A program made the position numbers and the translations under genes. This document shows positions 8,670 through 16,726 of a stretch of 64,000 nucleotides of DNA, one piece after another (position 1 is the first letter of the stretch; the number at the start of each line of letters is the position of its first letter). Under the pieces are notes generated by a model. The model was not told the origin of the DNA and ran no database searches. It worked only from the letters and a program-made list of their open reading frames with translations. The DNA comes from Brenneria goodwinii (GTDB lineage Bacteria > Pseudomonadota > Gammaproteobacteria > Enterobacterales > Enterobacteriaceae): contig NZ_CP014137.1 in the NCBI RefSeq assembly GCF_002291445.1, forward strand, positions 2,666,001 to 2,730,000, read 5' to 3'.

Positions 8670-9563
8670 ATGTCAATGCAATCTCAAGATATTATTAAAC
8701 GTTCGGCCACCAACGCTTTCACACCGCCGCCGCATGCGCGTGACGATAAAAGCGAAGTGGCGAAACTGATCGACGTCACCACCTGTATCGGCTGCAAGGC
8801 CTGTCAGGTCGCCTGCTCAGAATGGAACGATATTCGCGATGAAGTCGGCCATAATGTCGGGGTTTACGATAACCCGGCCGATCTGAGCGCCAAATCCTGG
8901 ACGCTGATGCGCTTTTCTGAAGTGGAAGAAAACGGCCGGCTGGAGTGGCTAATCCGCAAGGACGGCTGTATGCACTGCAGCGAGCCGGGCTGCCTGAAAG
9001 CCTGCCCGTCGGCCGGCGCCATCATTCAGTTCGCCAACGGCATCGTCGATTTTCAGTCTGAACAATGCATCGGTTGCGGTTACTGTATCGCCGGTTGTCC
9101 GTTTAACATTCCGCGGCTGAGTAAAGAGGATAACCGCGTTTATAAATGTACGCTGTGCGTCGATCGGGTCAGCGTCGGTCAAGAGCCGGCCTGCGTGAAA
9201 ACCTGTCCGACCGGGGCTATCCATTTCGGCACCAAAGACGAAATGAAAATCCTCGCCGAAAAGCGGATCGTCGATCTGAAAAAACGCGGCTACCAGCATG
9301 CCGGTCTTTATGATCCGCAAGGGGTTGGCGGTACCCACGTCATGTACGTTCTGCACCATGCCGACAGGCCGTCGCTATATCATAATCTTCCCGATAACCC
9401 GCAGGTCTCCACGCCGGTCAATCTGTGGAAAGGTATCCTGAAGCCCTTGTCGGCGCTCGGATTTGTCATGACATTTGCCGGATTAATCTTCCACTATGTT
9501 GGTATCGGCCCAAACACGGAAGAAATTGAGCACGAAGATGAGGGAGAAGACAAACATGAGTAA
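8670..9563 (+). CDS. fdnH: Formate dehydrogenase-N iron-sulfur subunit
   Basis: Carries electrons from FdnG to the membrane cytochrome through four [4Fe-4S] clusters. In its 297 residues the cysteine motifs CIGCKACQVAC, CMHCSEPGCLKAC, CIGCGYCIAGC and CTLC...CVKTC are all intact. One membrane helix near residues 252-275 (LSALGFVMTFAGLIFHYVGIG) anchors it. SMQSQDIIKRSATN, DEVGHNVGVYDNPADLSAK and SVGQEP resemble E. coli FdnH more closely than FdoH. The gene starts 12 bases after fdnG and overlaps fdnI by 8 bases. Confidence 0.95.
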   Translation: MSMQSQDIIKRSATNAFTPPPHARDDKSEVAKLIDVTTCIGCKACQVACSEWNDIRDEVGHNVGVYDNPADLSAKSWTLMRFSEVEENGRLEWLIRKDGCMHCSEPGCLKACPSAGAIIQFANGIVDFQSEQCIGCGYCIAGCPFNIPRLSKEDNRVYKCTLCVDRVSVGQEPACVKTCPTGAIHFGTKDEMKILAEKRIVDLKKRGYQHAGLYDPQGVGGTHVMYVLHHADRPSLYHNLPDNPQVSTPVNLWKGILKPLSALGFVMTFAGLIFHYVGIGPNTEEIEHEDEGEDKHE

Positions 9564-10194
9564 ACAGAAGATGATTTTGCGCACCAAATTTATCGATCGT
9601 ATCTGTCACTGGATAGTGGTGATCAGCTTTTTCCTGGTCGCCTTATCTGGAATAGCGTTGTTCTTTCCCACTCTACAATGGTTGACGCAAACCTTCGGTA
9701 CGCCGCAGATGGGGCGCATCATGCATCCCTTTTTCGGTATCCTGATTGTTATCTGCCTGATTCCGATGTTCATCCGTTTTGTCGGCCATAACATCCCTGC
9801 GCTGCGCGATATTCCCTGGTTCCTCAACATTATTGAAGTGCTGAAGGGCAATGAGCACGAAGTGGCGGACGTGGGCAAATATAATCCCGGTCAGAAAATG
9901 ATGTTCTGGAGCATTATGGGATTAACGCTGGTTCTGCTGATTACCGGCGTCATTATGTGGCGCCCGTATTTCGCCCATCTGTTCCCCATTGATGTGGTGC
10001 GTTACGCCATTCTGATTCATGCGGCGGCAGCCATCGTGCTGATCCACGCGATTCTGATTCATATGTATATGGCATTTTGGGTCAAGGGATCGATCAAGGG
10101 CATGATTGAGGGAAAAGTTTCCGAGCAATGGGCGAAGAAGCACCATCCGCGCTGGGCCCGTAGCCTGAAAAAAGAGCAAGAAACGAAGAAGTAA
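9556..10194 (+). CDS. fdnI: Formate dehydrogenase-N cytochrome b556 subunit
   Basis: The membrane subunit that holds two b hemes and passes electrons to menaquinone. It is 212 residues with four hydrophobic helices. His18 and His57, two heme ligands of E. coli FdnI, are at the same positions, and two further His occur in LIHAAAAIVLIHAILIHMYMA. The sequence follows E. coli FdnI (MSKxKMIxRTKFIDR, NEHxVADVGKYN, KGSIKGMIEGKVS), not FdoI. The ATG at 9556 lies inside fdnH (ATGAGTAA overlap), which implies translational coupling. Confidence 0.95.
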   Translation: MSKQKMILRTKFIDRICHWIVVISFFLVALSGIALFFPTLQWLTQTFGTPQMGRIMHPFFGILIVICLIPMFIRFVGHNIPALRDIPWFLNIIEVLKGNEHEVADVGKYNPGQKMMFWSIMGLTLVLLITGVIMWRPYFAHLFPIDVVRYAILIHAAAAIVLIHAILIHMYMAFWVKGSIKGMIEGKVSEQWAKKHHPRWARSLKKEQETKK

Positions 10195-10231
10195 TTCCGC
10201 CCTTTTGCCGGCCATTATGACCCCCTCCCAG

Positions 10232-10253
10232 CCTCCCCCTTGCCAGGGGGAGG
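10232..10253 (+). repeat. CCTCCCCC hairpin repeat after fdnI
   Basis: A nine-base-pair stem (CCTCCCCCT / AGGGGGAGG) around TGCC, preceded by ACCCCCTCCC. The same 32-base phrase with one change is found after gltA at 59051-59082, and a partial copy (CAGGGGGAGG) occurs near 10632. It is a dispersed intergenic hairpin that probably stabilises or ends the fdn transcript. Confidence 0.75.
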
Positions 10254-10281
10254 AGCTAACTTCCCTCCTCTGCGAAGGGTT

Positions 10282-10626
10282 CTGTCTCTTATACACAAAT
10301 GTAGGGGCCATGACGGAGTTTGCCGTTACCCGGCGTAAGAAATTATGCTGAGGTGAACTTGACCGCCGAGTGAGCAGCAGGGATGCTGCGAAAACCAGTG
10401 CCGCGTCGGGAACGCGTCACTGGTGGCTCGAATAGCGGTCATGGGCACCGAAGGCACCGCGAAGCGGCATAATTTCAGCCGATAGCCAGGGTTCGCAGGG
10501 CTGCGGCGACTGAGCGCCCTGCGTCGGGCGCGTGCTTCGACGCGGCATAAAAACCCCTTTCTTTTCGCGCACGAAATAGCGCTGAACTCACATATACCGT
10601 TAACAGTATATGTGACTAAGAGACTG
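10282..10626. mobile_element. 345-bp non-coding cassette with IS50/Tn5-like ends
   Basis: The left end CTGTCTCTTATACACAAAT matches the IS50 outside end at 17 of 19 bases. The right end, read inward on the other strand (CAGTCTCTTAGTCACA, 10626-10611), matches the left end at 13 of 16. A perfect hairpin (CACATATAC / GTATATGTG) lies at 10589-10614, just inside the right end. No transposase is encoded. A 114-codon minus-strand frame overruns the right end and is Arg-rich, unlike a real protein. No target duplication is seen, but both flanks carry a CAGGGGGAGG phrase. It resembles a MITE or a solo-end relic. The remainder of 10195-10865 shows no gene. Confidence 0.55.
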
Positions 10627-10865
10627 CCTTGACAGGGGGAGGCGTTTACTTGCTCGGCCAAAAAAACCAACGGTTATAACTTGCGCCTAAAAGTCATAAA
10701 GCGCCCCATTCCTCAGCAATCACTTAGCGGTTATGATGCGCTATCGCTTATTAATAGACATCCAGACATAAAGACAGCCATATAGTCAGTGGGGCTAAAA
10801 AGGAAACTATAAAACTGTCATATATCGTCAATACAACAAATTACTGACATCCCATGGAGCTGATA

Positions 10866-11942
10866 ATGAAGAAATTTACCCCTGCACTGATCGCGCTGAG
10901 CCTGGCGACGGCTGTACCGGTATTCGCCACCGAACCCGCGGCCATTGCGCCCATTCCCGCCGCGCTGGCTCAGCATGATGGCCCGGTGCGTATCGCCGTT
11001 ATCCGCAATCTGGGTTCCGATGACAATACCACGCAGTTTATCTCTGGCGTGATCGAGGAAAGTAAAAAGCTGGGCTTCAAGGTCAGTACGTTTCTGAGTA
11101 ATGGCGACGACGCCCGTTTTCAGGATTTCGTCAATCAGGCTATCAGCCAGAAATACGATGGCATCATTCTGTCTCAGGGACGCGACCCTTATTCTACCGA
11201 TCTGATTAAACGCATCGTCGACAGCGGCATTGCGGTTTCCGTTTTTGATACCGCCGTCAACGGCGAGATCCCCGGCGTTACCGTCACTCAGCAGGACGAT
11301 GCCTCCCTGACCGACGAATCACTCGGTCAGTTGGTTAAGGATTTCAATGGCAAGGCAAACATCATCAAACTGTGGGTAGCCGGTTTCCCGCCGATGGAGC
11401 GCCGCCAGGCGGCCTATCAGCAAATCCTGAAGGCCAATCCCGGTATCAAAGAGCTGGAATCCATCGGCGCCGTTTCCTCTGATGTGCAGGGCGATACGGC
11501 CAATAAAGTGGGCGCCGTATTGGCGAAATATCCTAAAGGGAAAATCGACGCCATCTGGGGCTCGTGGGATGCATTCACTCAGGGGGCGTATAAGGCGCTG
11601 AAAGAGAACGGCCGCACCGAAGTGAAAATCTACAGCATTGATATTTCCAATCAGGATCTGCAGCTGATGCGCGAAGCCAATAGCCCGTGGAAAGTCAGCG
11701 TGGCGGTCGATCCTAAGCTGATTGGTAAGGTAAACCTGCGTTTGGTGGCCAATAAAATTGCCGGCGAACCTACCCCAGCAACCTACGAATTCAAAGCCGC
11801 CGTTATTCCTCAGGCGCTGTTGGCCAGCCAACCAGGCCCGGTAAATGTTGCCGGACTGGCTAAAATCATCCCCGGCTGGGGCCAAACGGACGATTTTATT
11901 GCGCCTTGGTTTGCAACACTGGCAGCCAAACAGGCTAAATAA
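10866..11942 (+). CDS. Periplasmic sugar-type binding protein, orphan
   Basis: A 358-residue secreted protein of the type I periplasmic binding family (Peripla_BP_4, RbsB-like). The signal peptide is KKFTPALIALSLATAVPVFA, cleaved before TEPAA. The mature protein opens with the first beta strand VRIAVIRNLGSDDNTTQFISGVIEESKKLGF, then DGIILSQGRDP, and IWGSWDAFTQGAYKALKENG and VKIYSIDISN in the second lobe. Such proteins deliver sugars or related small molecules to ABC importers, but no permease or ATPase is nearby. ATG 10866 has GGAG eight bases upstream; an ATG at 10854 is less likely. It is followed 13 bases later by an LVIVD-repeat gene, probably in one operon. The ligand cannot be read from sequence. 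Confidence 0.82.
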   Translation: MKKFTPALIALSLATAVPVFATEPAAIAPIPAALAQHDGPVRIAVIRNLGSDDNTTQFISGVIEESKKLGFKVSTFLSNGDDARFQDFVNQAISQKYDGIILSQGRDPYSTDLIKRIVDSGIAVSVFDTAVNGEIPGVTVTQQDDASLTDESLGQLVKDFNGKANIIKLWVAGFPPMERRQAAYQQILKANPGIKELESIGAVSSDVQGDTANKVGAVLAKYPKGKIDAIWGSWDAFTQGAYKALKENGRTEVKIYSIDISNQDLQLMREANSPWKVSVAVDPKLIGKVNLRLVANKIAGEPTPATYEFKAAVIPQALLASQPGPVNVAGLAKIIPGWGQTDDFIAPWFATLAAKQAK

Positions 11943-11955
11943 GTGGAGACCAAAG

Positions 11956-13206
11956 ATGGTATCTAGTCCTCTACCGACGCCGGAATACAGCCGCAATATG
12001 CGGCTGATCGGACACAGCGATCAAGGCGGCAGACCCGATGGCGTGCAGGTGATGGTTCATCGCGGCTACGCCTACATCGGGCATATGGTTTCACAAGGCG
12101 TATCCATTGTTGATGTACGTGACGTAAAAAATCCCAAACCCGCCGGTTTCATCGCCGCGCCCCCCGGAACCTGGAATATTCATCTACAGGCGCACGATGA
12201 CCTGCTGTTGGTGGTCAATGCCCGCGATCTGTTCGCCGACGCCAGTTTTGCCGAAGAAAAAGTTTACTACACCCGTTCTGTTGCAGAGACGGTAAGCACC
12301 AAACAACAGGGCAAAAGCTGGAGCGCCGGGTTACGTATCTTTGACATTTCTACGCCGGATAAACCACGCGAAGTCAGTTTCCTGCCGCTGGACGGCATCG
12401 GCATTCATCGCATCTGGTATGTCGGCGGGCGCTGGGCCTACGTTTCCGCGTTGCTTGACGGATACAGCGACTACATTTTCCTGACCATCGATCTGGCCGA
12501 CCCTAAACGTCCCGAAGTGGCCGGACGCTATTGGCTGCCCGGCATGCACACCGCCGGCGGCGAGACGCCCAATTGGCCGGAAGGCAAACGCTATGCATTG
12601 CATCATGCCATCGTCAGCGGCGACACCGCTTACGGCAGTTGGCGTGATGGCGGGTTAACGCTACTGGACGTTAGCGATCGCCGCAATCCGCAGCTTATCA
12701 GCCACCGCAACTGGAGCCCCCCTTTTGGCGGCGGTACGCATACCGCGCTGCCGCTGCCCGACCGCAACCTGCTTATCGTACTGGATGAGGCGGTACTGGA
12801 TAATCAGGAAGATGGCGAGAAACTCATCTGGGTATTTGATATCCGGGAACCAAGCAACCCGGTCAGTATTGCAACCTTCCCCCAACCAGCCGAAACGGAC
12901 TACGTAAAGAAAGGAGCGCATTTTGGTCCGCATAACCTGCACGAAAACCGTCCCGGCAGCTTTATTAGCTCAACGCTGATCTTTGCGACTTACCAGAACG
13001 CCGGCGTCAGAGCTTACGATATCAGCAATCCTTATCAACCCAAGGAAACCGGCGCGCTGGTGCCGGCGGCGCCGCAAAAGATGGTGGACAAGCGGCCCGG
13101 TCGGCCAAGGGTGATTCAGTCGTGTGATGTTTTTGTCGATGCCGAAGGCATTATCTACAGCACCGATTACAACGCAGGCTTATCAATTATTGAATATCGC
13201 GGCTGA
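11956..13206 (+). CDS. LVIVD-repeat beta-propeller protein
   Basis: 416 residues, uncharacterised. At least six repeats of the LVIVD type are visible: GVSIVDVRDVKNPKPAGF, GLRIFDISTPDKPREVSF, TIDLADPKRPEVAGRYW, GLTLLDVSDRRNPQLISH, WVFDIREPSNPVSIATF and GVRAYDISNPYQPKETG, with GLSIIEY at the end. This pattern predicts a six- or seven-bladed beta propeller. Conserved-looking HH, HxxH and PHNLHEN segments might bind metal or substrate. There is no signal peptide, so it is probably cytoplasmic although its operon partner is periplasmic. ATG 11956 follows GTGGAGAC; an upstream in-frame start overlaps the preceding gene and is rejected. Function unknown. Confidence 0.82.
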   Translation: MVSSPLPTPEYSRNMRLIGHSDQGGRPDGVQVMVHRGYAYIGHMVSQGVSIVDVRDVKNPKPAGFIAAPPGTWNIHLQAHDDLLLVVNARDLFADASFAEEKVYYTRSVAETVSTKQQGKSWSAGLRIFDISTPDKPREVSFLPLDGIGIHRIWYVGGRWAYVSALLDGYSDYIFLTIDLADPKRPEVAGRYWLPGMHTAGGETPNWPEGKRYALHHAIVSGDTAYGSWRDGGLTLLDVSDRRNPQLISHRNWSPPFGGGTHTALPLPDRNLLIVLDEAVLDNQEDGEKLIWVFDIREPSNPVSIATFPQPAETDYVKKGAHFGPHNLHENRPGSFISSTLIFATYQNAGVRAYDISNPYQPKETGALVPAAPQKMVDKRPGRPRVIQSCDVFVDAEGIIYSTDYNAGLSIIEYRG

Positions 13207-13338
13207 CATGCAGCTTAAGATAGCGATTTATAGACGCTTTTAAGCGGTAAGAAGAAATGCCTGCCTTTATCAGGAGGGCGCAGGGATAGGGCGAGTAACT
13301 GAAAATTTCTAACGACACCGAGCCGTTAGCGCAGGCAG

Positions 13339-13366
13339 ATCCCCGCCTACTACCGCGGGGATGACG
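13339..13366. repeat. Palindromic repeat module
   Basis: A 28-base module ATCCCCGCC...GGCGGGGAT type (loop CTACTACC), followed by GACG. It is identical to the second module of the 135-bp repeat at 1415-1442. It lies between the convergent LVIVD and pgl genes. Confidence 0.8.
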
Positions 13367-13383
13367 GGGGTTGTTGGCGGGGA

Positions 13384-13570
13384 TGCCGAGGACAGCTGTC
13401 GGTAAAGACCGAGGACAGCTGTCGGTAAAGACCGAGGACAGCTGTCGGTAAAGACCGAGGATAACTGTCGGTAATGGCCGAGGATAACTGTCGGTAATGG
13501 CCCAGTGACTGCCAGTTAATGACCAAGTAACTGACAGTAATGACCAAGTAACTGACAGTAATGACTGAGG
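13384..13570. repeat. Minisatellite, eight units of 21-23 bp
   Basis: Head-to-tail units begin at 13384, 13407, 13430, 13453, 13476, 13499, 13521 and 13542, followed by a partial unit. Units 2 and 3 are identical 23-mers (ACCGAGGACAGCTGTCGGTA core), units 4 and 5 carry GGATAACTGTCGG, and units 7 and 8 are identical 21-mers (ACCAAGTAACTGACAGTAAT). The units drift in order, as expected from local duplication. Each early unit contains the perfect palindrome GACAGCTGTC. A minus-strand reading frame across the array is repetitive and lacks support as a gene. Confidence 0.9.
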
Positions 13571-13597
13571 CCGTATTCGCTGATACTAAGTTTGCGC

Positions 13598-14596
13598 TTA
13601 ATCCAGCGCCAGAATACTGACCCACATTGCGCCCTTCCCTACCGGATAACGCGCCAGCGGCTGTAATGCGCCGTCGGAACCATTAATCCGATACACCTCG
13701 ATATGGTTTGATTTCTGTCCGGCAGAGATCAGGAATTCGCCGCGATGGTCAATATTAAAACCACGAGGCTGCGTCTCCGTCGGCTGATGCCCGCGCAATG
13801 TTAGCGTGCCGCCATCTTCGGATACCTGGAAAATACTCAGCAGGCTGGCGGTACGATCGCTGATGTAAAGGAACCGGCCGTTCGGCGTAATGTGAATATC
13901 CGCCGCCCAGCGCGTATCGGTGAACCCGGCGGGCATCGCGTCCAGCGTCTGGACTCTCTGCAACTTACCATCCGGCGCATTGAGCTGATAAACATCCACC
14001 GAGCTATCCAGTTCGTTCACGCAATAGGCGAAATGCTGATTGGGGTGGAACGCCATATGACGCGGCCCCGCCCCGGCAGCGGTCGTCAGTTCCGGCTGGC
14101 GATGAACGCTCAATTCCCCCGCAGGACTTAAATCATACAAGCGAATACGATCTTCTTTCAGACAGGGCGCCCAGATAACGCTGCCGCTGGGATCAATATT
14201 GGTGGAATGGCACCCTTCCAGACCATCCAACTGCTGGATCGGCTCGCCCGCAATGCCGTCCTCGCCAATCGGACTTACGCTGACGCAAGCTCCGCTGTAG
14301 GAAGCGCTGAACAGGAAACGGCCCTGACGATCGGTGGACAGATTCGTTGGGCTGCCGGGTAAAGAAGAGGAACCGGCTGCCGTCAATAACCCTTTATTAT
14401 CAATACGGTAACTGATGGCGCTAAAAGCAGGACGCACGCCGACGTACAAATGGCGTTTATCAGGCGCAATCACCATGGGTTGTACCTGTCCGGGCACATC
14501 AACGACCTGTAATAACGTCAATTCGCCCTGTTTACCCAATTGCCATACATGAATCTGCTGACTTTCCGGACCTGCGACATAAACCACTTGCTGCAT
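13598..14596 (-). CDS. pgl: 6-phosphogluconolactonase
   Basis: Hydrolyses 6-phosphogluconolactone in the oxidative pentose phosphate pathway (cytoplasmic). The 332-residue product is a seven-bladed propeller of the YbhE type, not the DevB type. It begins MQQVVYVAGPESQQIHVW and carries GSPTNLSTDRQGRFLFSASY, GCHSTNIDPSG, GAGPRHMAFHPNQHFAYCVNELDSSV and RGFNIDHRGEFLISAGQKSN. The Shine-Dalgarno sequence AAGGAGAG precedes the ATG. Its neighbour ybhA is divergent. Confidence 0.95.
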   Translation of the reverse strand: MQQVVYVAGPESQQIHVWQLGKQGELTLLQVVDVPGQVQPMVIAPDKRHLYVGVRPAFSAISYRIDNKGLLTAAGSSSLPGSPTNLSTDRQGRFLFSASYSGACVSVSPIGEDGIAGEPIQQLDGLEGCHSTNIDPSGSVIWAPCLKEDRIRLYDLSPAGELSVHRQPELTTAAGAGPRHMAFHPNQHFAYCVNELDSSVDVYQLNAPDGKLQRVQTLDAMPAGFTDTRWAADIHITPNGRFLYISDRTASLLSIFQVSEDGGTLTLRGHQPTETQPRGFNIDHRGEFLISAGQKSNHIEVYRINGSDGALQPLARYPVGKGAMWVSILALD

Positions 14597-14727
14597 CGTA
14601 CTCTCCTTAACTCACGCGAATTTTACTTCTCTAGCGTATCTCATCATCCCCGTATTTTGCGCCGCCTGAAATACGGTGTAACATCATCGTTAATCATCTT
14701 ATTCTACCGCCACTTTGCGAGACTACT

Positions 14728-15549
14728 ATGGCCTATCGTATAATTGCGCTCGATCTCGACGGAACACTCCTGAATCAACAGAAAAAAATCTTGCCGGAAT
14801 CACTTGCTGCATTAGCGCTGGCTCGTCAGCAAGGTATAAAAGCGATCATCGTTACCGGCCGTCATCACTCGGCCATCCACCCTTTTTATCAGGCGCTGCA
14901 ACTCGATACCCCGGCCATCTGCTGTAACGGAACGTATATCTATGATTATCAGGCAGGTCAGGCGTCTCATGCCAATCCAATGTCCGCCGCACAAGCGAAA
15001 AGCGTGCTGAAACTCCTGCAACGATTTGATATCCATGGGCTGATGTACGCCGACGATGCCATGTATTACCAGTATCCGACCGGGCACGTTACCCGAACTC
15101 AGGCCTGGGCTTCATCGCTGCCGGAATCGCAACGCCCGTCGTTCGAGCAGGTCGAGAGTTTATCGACACAGGCGGATTGCGCATTTTCTATCTGGAAATT
15201 TGCCACTCATCACGAGGATATCCCTACCCTAAATGATTTTGCCGGCATTGTAGAAAAAGAACTCGGCTTAGCCTGCGAATGGTCATGGCAGGATCAGGTC
15301 GACATCGCGCAAGCAGGCAACAGTAAAGGTAAGCTGCTACGAAAGTGGGTTGAAGAGCAAGGTCTCGACATGAAAGAAGTTATCGCTTTTGGCGACAACT
15401 TCAACGACCTCAGTATGCTCGAAAGCGCCGGGCTGGGCGTGGCGATGGGCAACAGCGCCGATGAAGTCAAAGCCCATGCCGACTTGGTTATCGGCCGCAA
15501 TGAAGAGCCGACTATAGCAGAAGTGATCCGTACCAAAGTACTGGGATAA
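14728..15549 (+). CDS. ybhA: HAD-superfamily phosphatase YbhA
   Basis: A 273-residue Cof-type HAD hydrolase. E. coli YbhA dephosphorylates pyridoxal phosphate and some sugar phosphates. Motif I is DLDGTLLN at residues 8-15, motif II is VTGRH near residue 45, the type IIB cap lies between, and motif IV is GDNFNDLSML near residue 217. It is a single gene, divergent from pgl as in E. coli and convergent with modC. The 118 bases downstream contain a GC-rich palindrome (CCCGCGCCGGCAGGCGGGG near 15576) related to the dispersed repeats. Confidence 0.93.
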   Translation: MAYRIIALDLDGTLLNQQKKILPESLAALALARQQGIKAIIVTGRHHSAIHPFYQALQLDTPAICCNGTYIYDYQAGQASHANPMSAAQAKSVLKLLQRFDIHGLMYADDAMYYQYPTGHVTRTQAWASSLPESQRPSFEQVESLSTQADCAFSIWKFATHHEDIPTLNDFAGIVEKELGLACEWSWQDQVDIAQAGNSKGKLLRKWVEEQGLDMKEVIAFGDNFNDLSMLESAGLGVAMGNSADEVKAHADLVIGRNEEPTIAEVIRTKVLG

Positions 15550-15667
15550 GCCCGCCGCCAAGTTCCCGCCGTCGGTCCCGCGCCGGCAGGCGGGGTTCTG
15601 CGGGAATAAGTCAAGGGACGGAGCTTAACGCCGTCTGCTCCCTGCCGTTTCACTCCCGTCGCCTTCA

Positions 15668-16726
15668 TCAAGCGGTGATCGACACGCTTTTTATCTGCGC
15701 ATAAAGCAGCATATTCGGGCTCAGCGCCAGTTCATCACGCGCCCACGGCGTAATTCTCGCCCACAGGGTTTGATCGCCGACGGCAAGCTTAACTTCTATT
15801 TGATCCTCAACGTCAATACACTCGACCACTCTGGCGGGGAGAATATTGCGAATGCTGCTTGCCGTCGGCGGCTGTAATACCAGCGATACATCGGCGGCCT
15901 TAATACGAATACGCAACGGCGTATTGATCGGGGCGTCAACTTTCCCCACCCACAGGTGACGCTCCCCCAGCGATAAGGCCGTCATGGCGTAGCGATCGTG
16001 ATGCTCAAGAACACGCACATTCAATATGCTGCTCTGCTCTTCCCGCGGCAACCAGGGGCGTAACGCACTGCTGGCCCAGACTTCCTCCAGTATCCCCTGC
16101 GCTTTTACCTTCCCCTGATCCAATACCAGTACGCGATCCACCAGCCGAATAATCTCTTCCATACTGTGGCTAACATACAGAATGGGGACATTTACTTCTT
16201 TTGCCAGCTGTTCCAGATAAGGCAACAACTCCCGTTTTCTCGGTAAGTCGAGGGAAGCCAGCGGCTCATCCATCAACAGCAGATCGGGCGCCGTCAATAG
16301 CGCGCGGCCAATCGCCACCCGCTGTTTTTCGCCCCCCGATAGCGTCAATGGATAGCGATTCAGCAAATGGCCAATACCCAATAGTTGAACAATATCGTCA
16401 AACTGTTCCCCCATGGCGGCCGCCATGCCATAACGTAAATTACCGCGTACGCGGTAATGGGGAAATAAGCGGGCGTCCTGAAAGACATAGCCAATGCGGC
16501 GTTTTTCCGGCGGCAGGAAAATACGTTTTTGGGTGTCCACCAACACACGCTCGTTAAGCACGATACGCCCTGACTTCGGTCGGGTTAATCCGACAATCGC
16601 GTTGATTAATGACGTTTTCCCTGCTCCGGAAACGCCAAAAATGGCGGTAATGCCGCTGGCGGGTAAATCTTCTTTCACGCTGAGATGCAGATCGCCCAGT
16701 TGCTGCTCAAAATCGAGTTGTAGCAT
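15668..16726 (-). CDS. modC: Molybdate ABC transporter ATP-binding protein
   Basis: Hydrolyses ATP to power molybdate uptake through ModB. Of 353 residues in all, Walker A GVSGAGKTS lies near 31-39, the signature LSGGEKQRVAIGRAL near 130, Walker B LLLMDEPLA near 152, and a C-terminal TOBE/MOP domain begins near 285 (SSILNVRVLEH) and may sense molybdate. The ATG at 16726 shares its A with the modB stop (TAATG); a longer in-frame start inside modB is rejected. It is the last gene of modABC. Confidence 0.95.
   Translation of the reverse strand: MLQLDFEQQLGDLHLSVKEDLPASGITAIFGVSGAGKTSLINAIVGLTRPKSGRIVLNERVLVDTQKRIFLPPEKRRIGYVFQDARLFPHYRVRGNLRYGMAAAMGEQFDDIVQLLGIGHLLNRYPLTLSGGEKQRVAIGRALLTAPDLLLMDEPLASLDLPRKRELLPYLEQLAKEVNVPILYVSHSMEEIIRLVDRVLVLDQGKVKAQGILEEVWASSALRPWLPREEQSSILNVRVLEHHDRYAMTALSLGERHLWVGKVDAPINTPLRIRIKAADVSLVLQPPTASSIRNILPARVVECIDVEDQIEVKLAVGDQTLWARITPWARDELALSPNMLLYAQIKSVSITA

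Noticed and set aside
10282..10300. Left over sequencing adapter of the Tn5 mosaic-end type
   Set aside because: The match to the mosaic end stops after 16 bases. Bases 17-19 (AAT) fit the natural IS50 outside end (AGT) better than the adapter (TCT), no further adapter sequence follows, and an inverted partner lies 345 bases away. Raw reads would settle it.
10326..10670. 114-codon minus-strand open frame
   Set aside because: Arg-rich composition, no start signal, and it runs through the right end and hairpin of the cassette; most likely translation of a non-coding repeat.
13384..13570. Possible CRISPR array
   Set aside because: Units are head to tail with no spacers between them, the repeats drift in sequence and length, and no cas gene is nearby.
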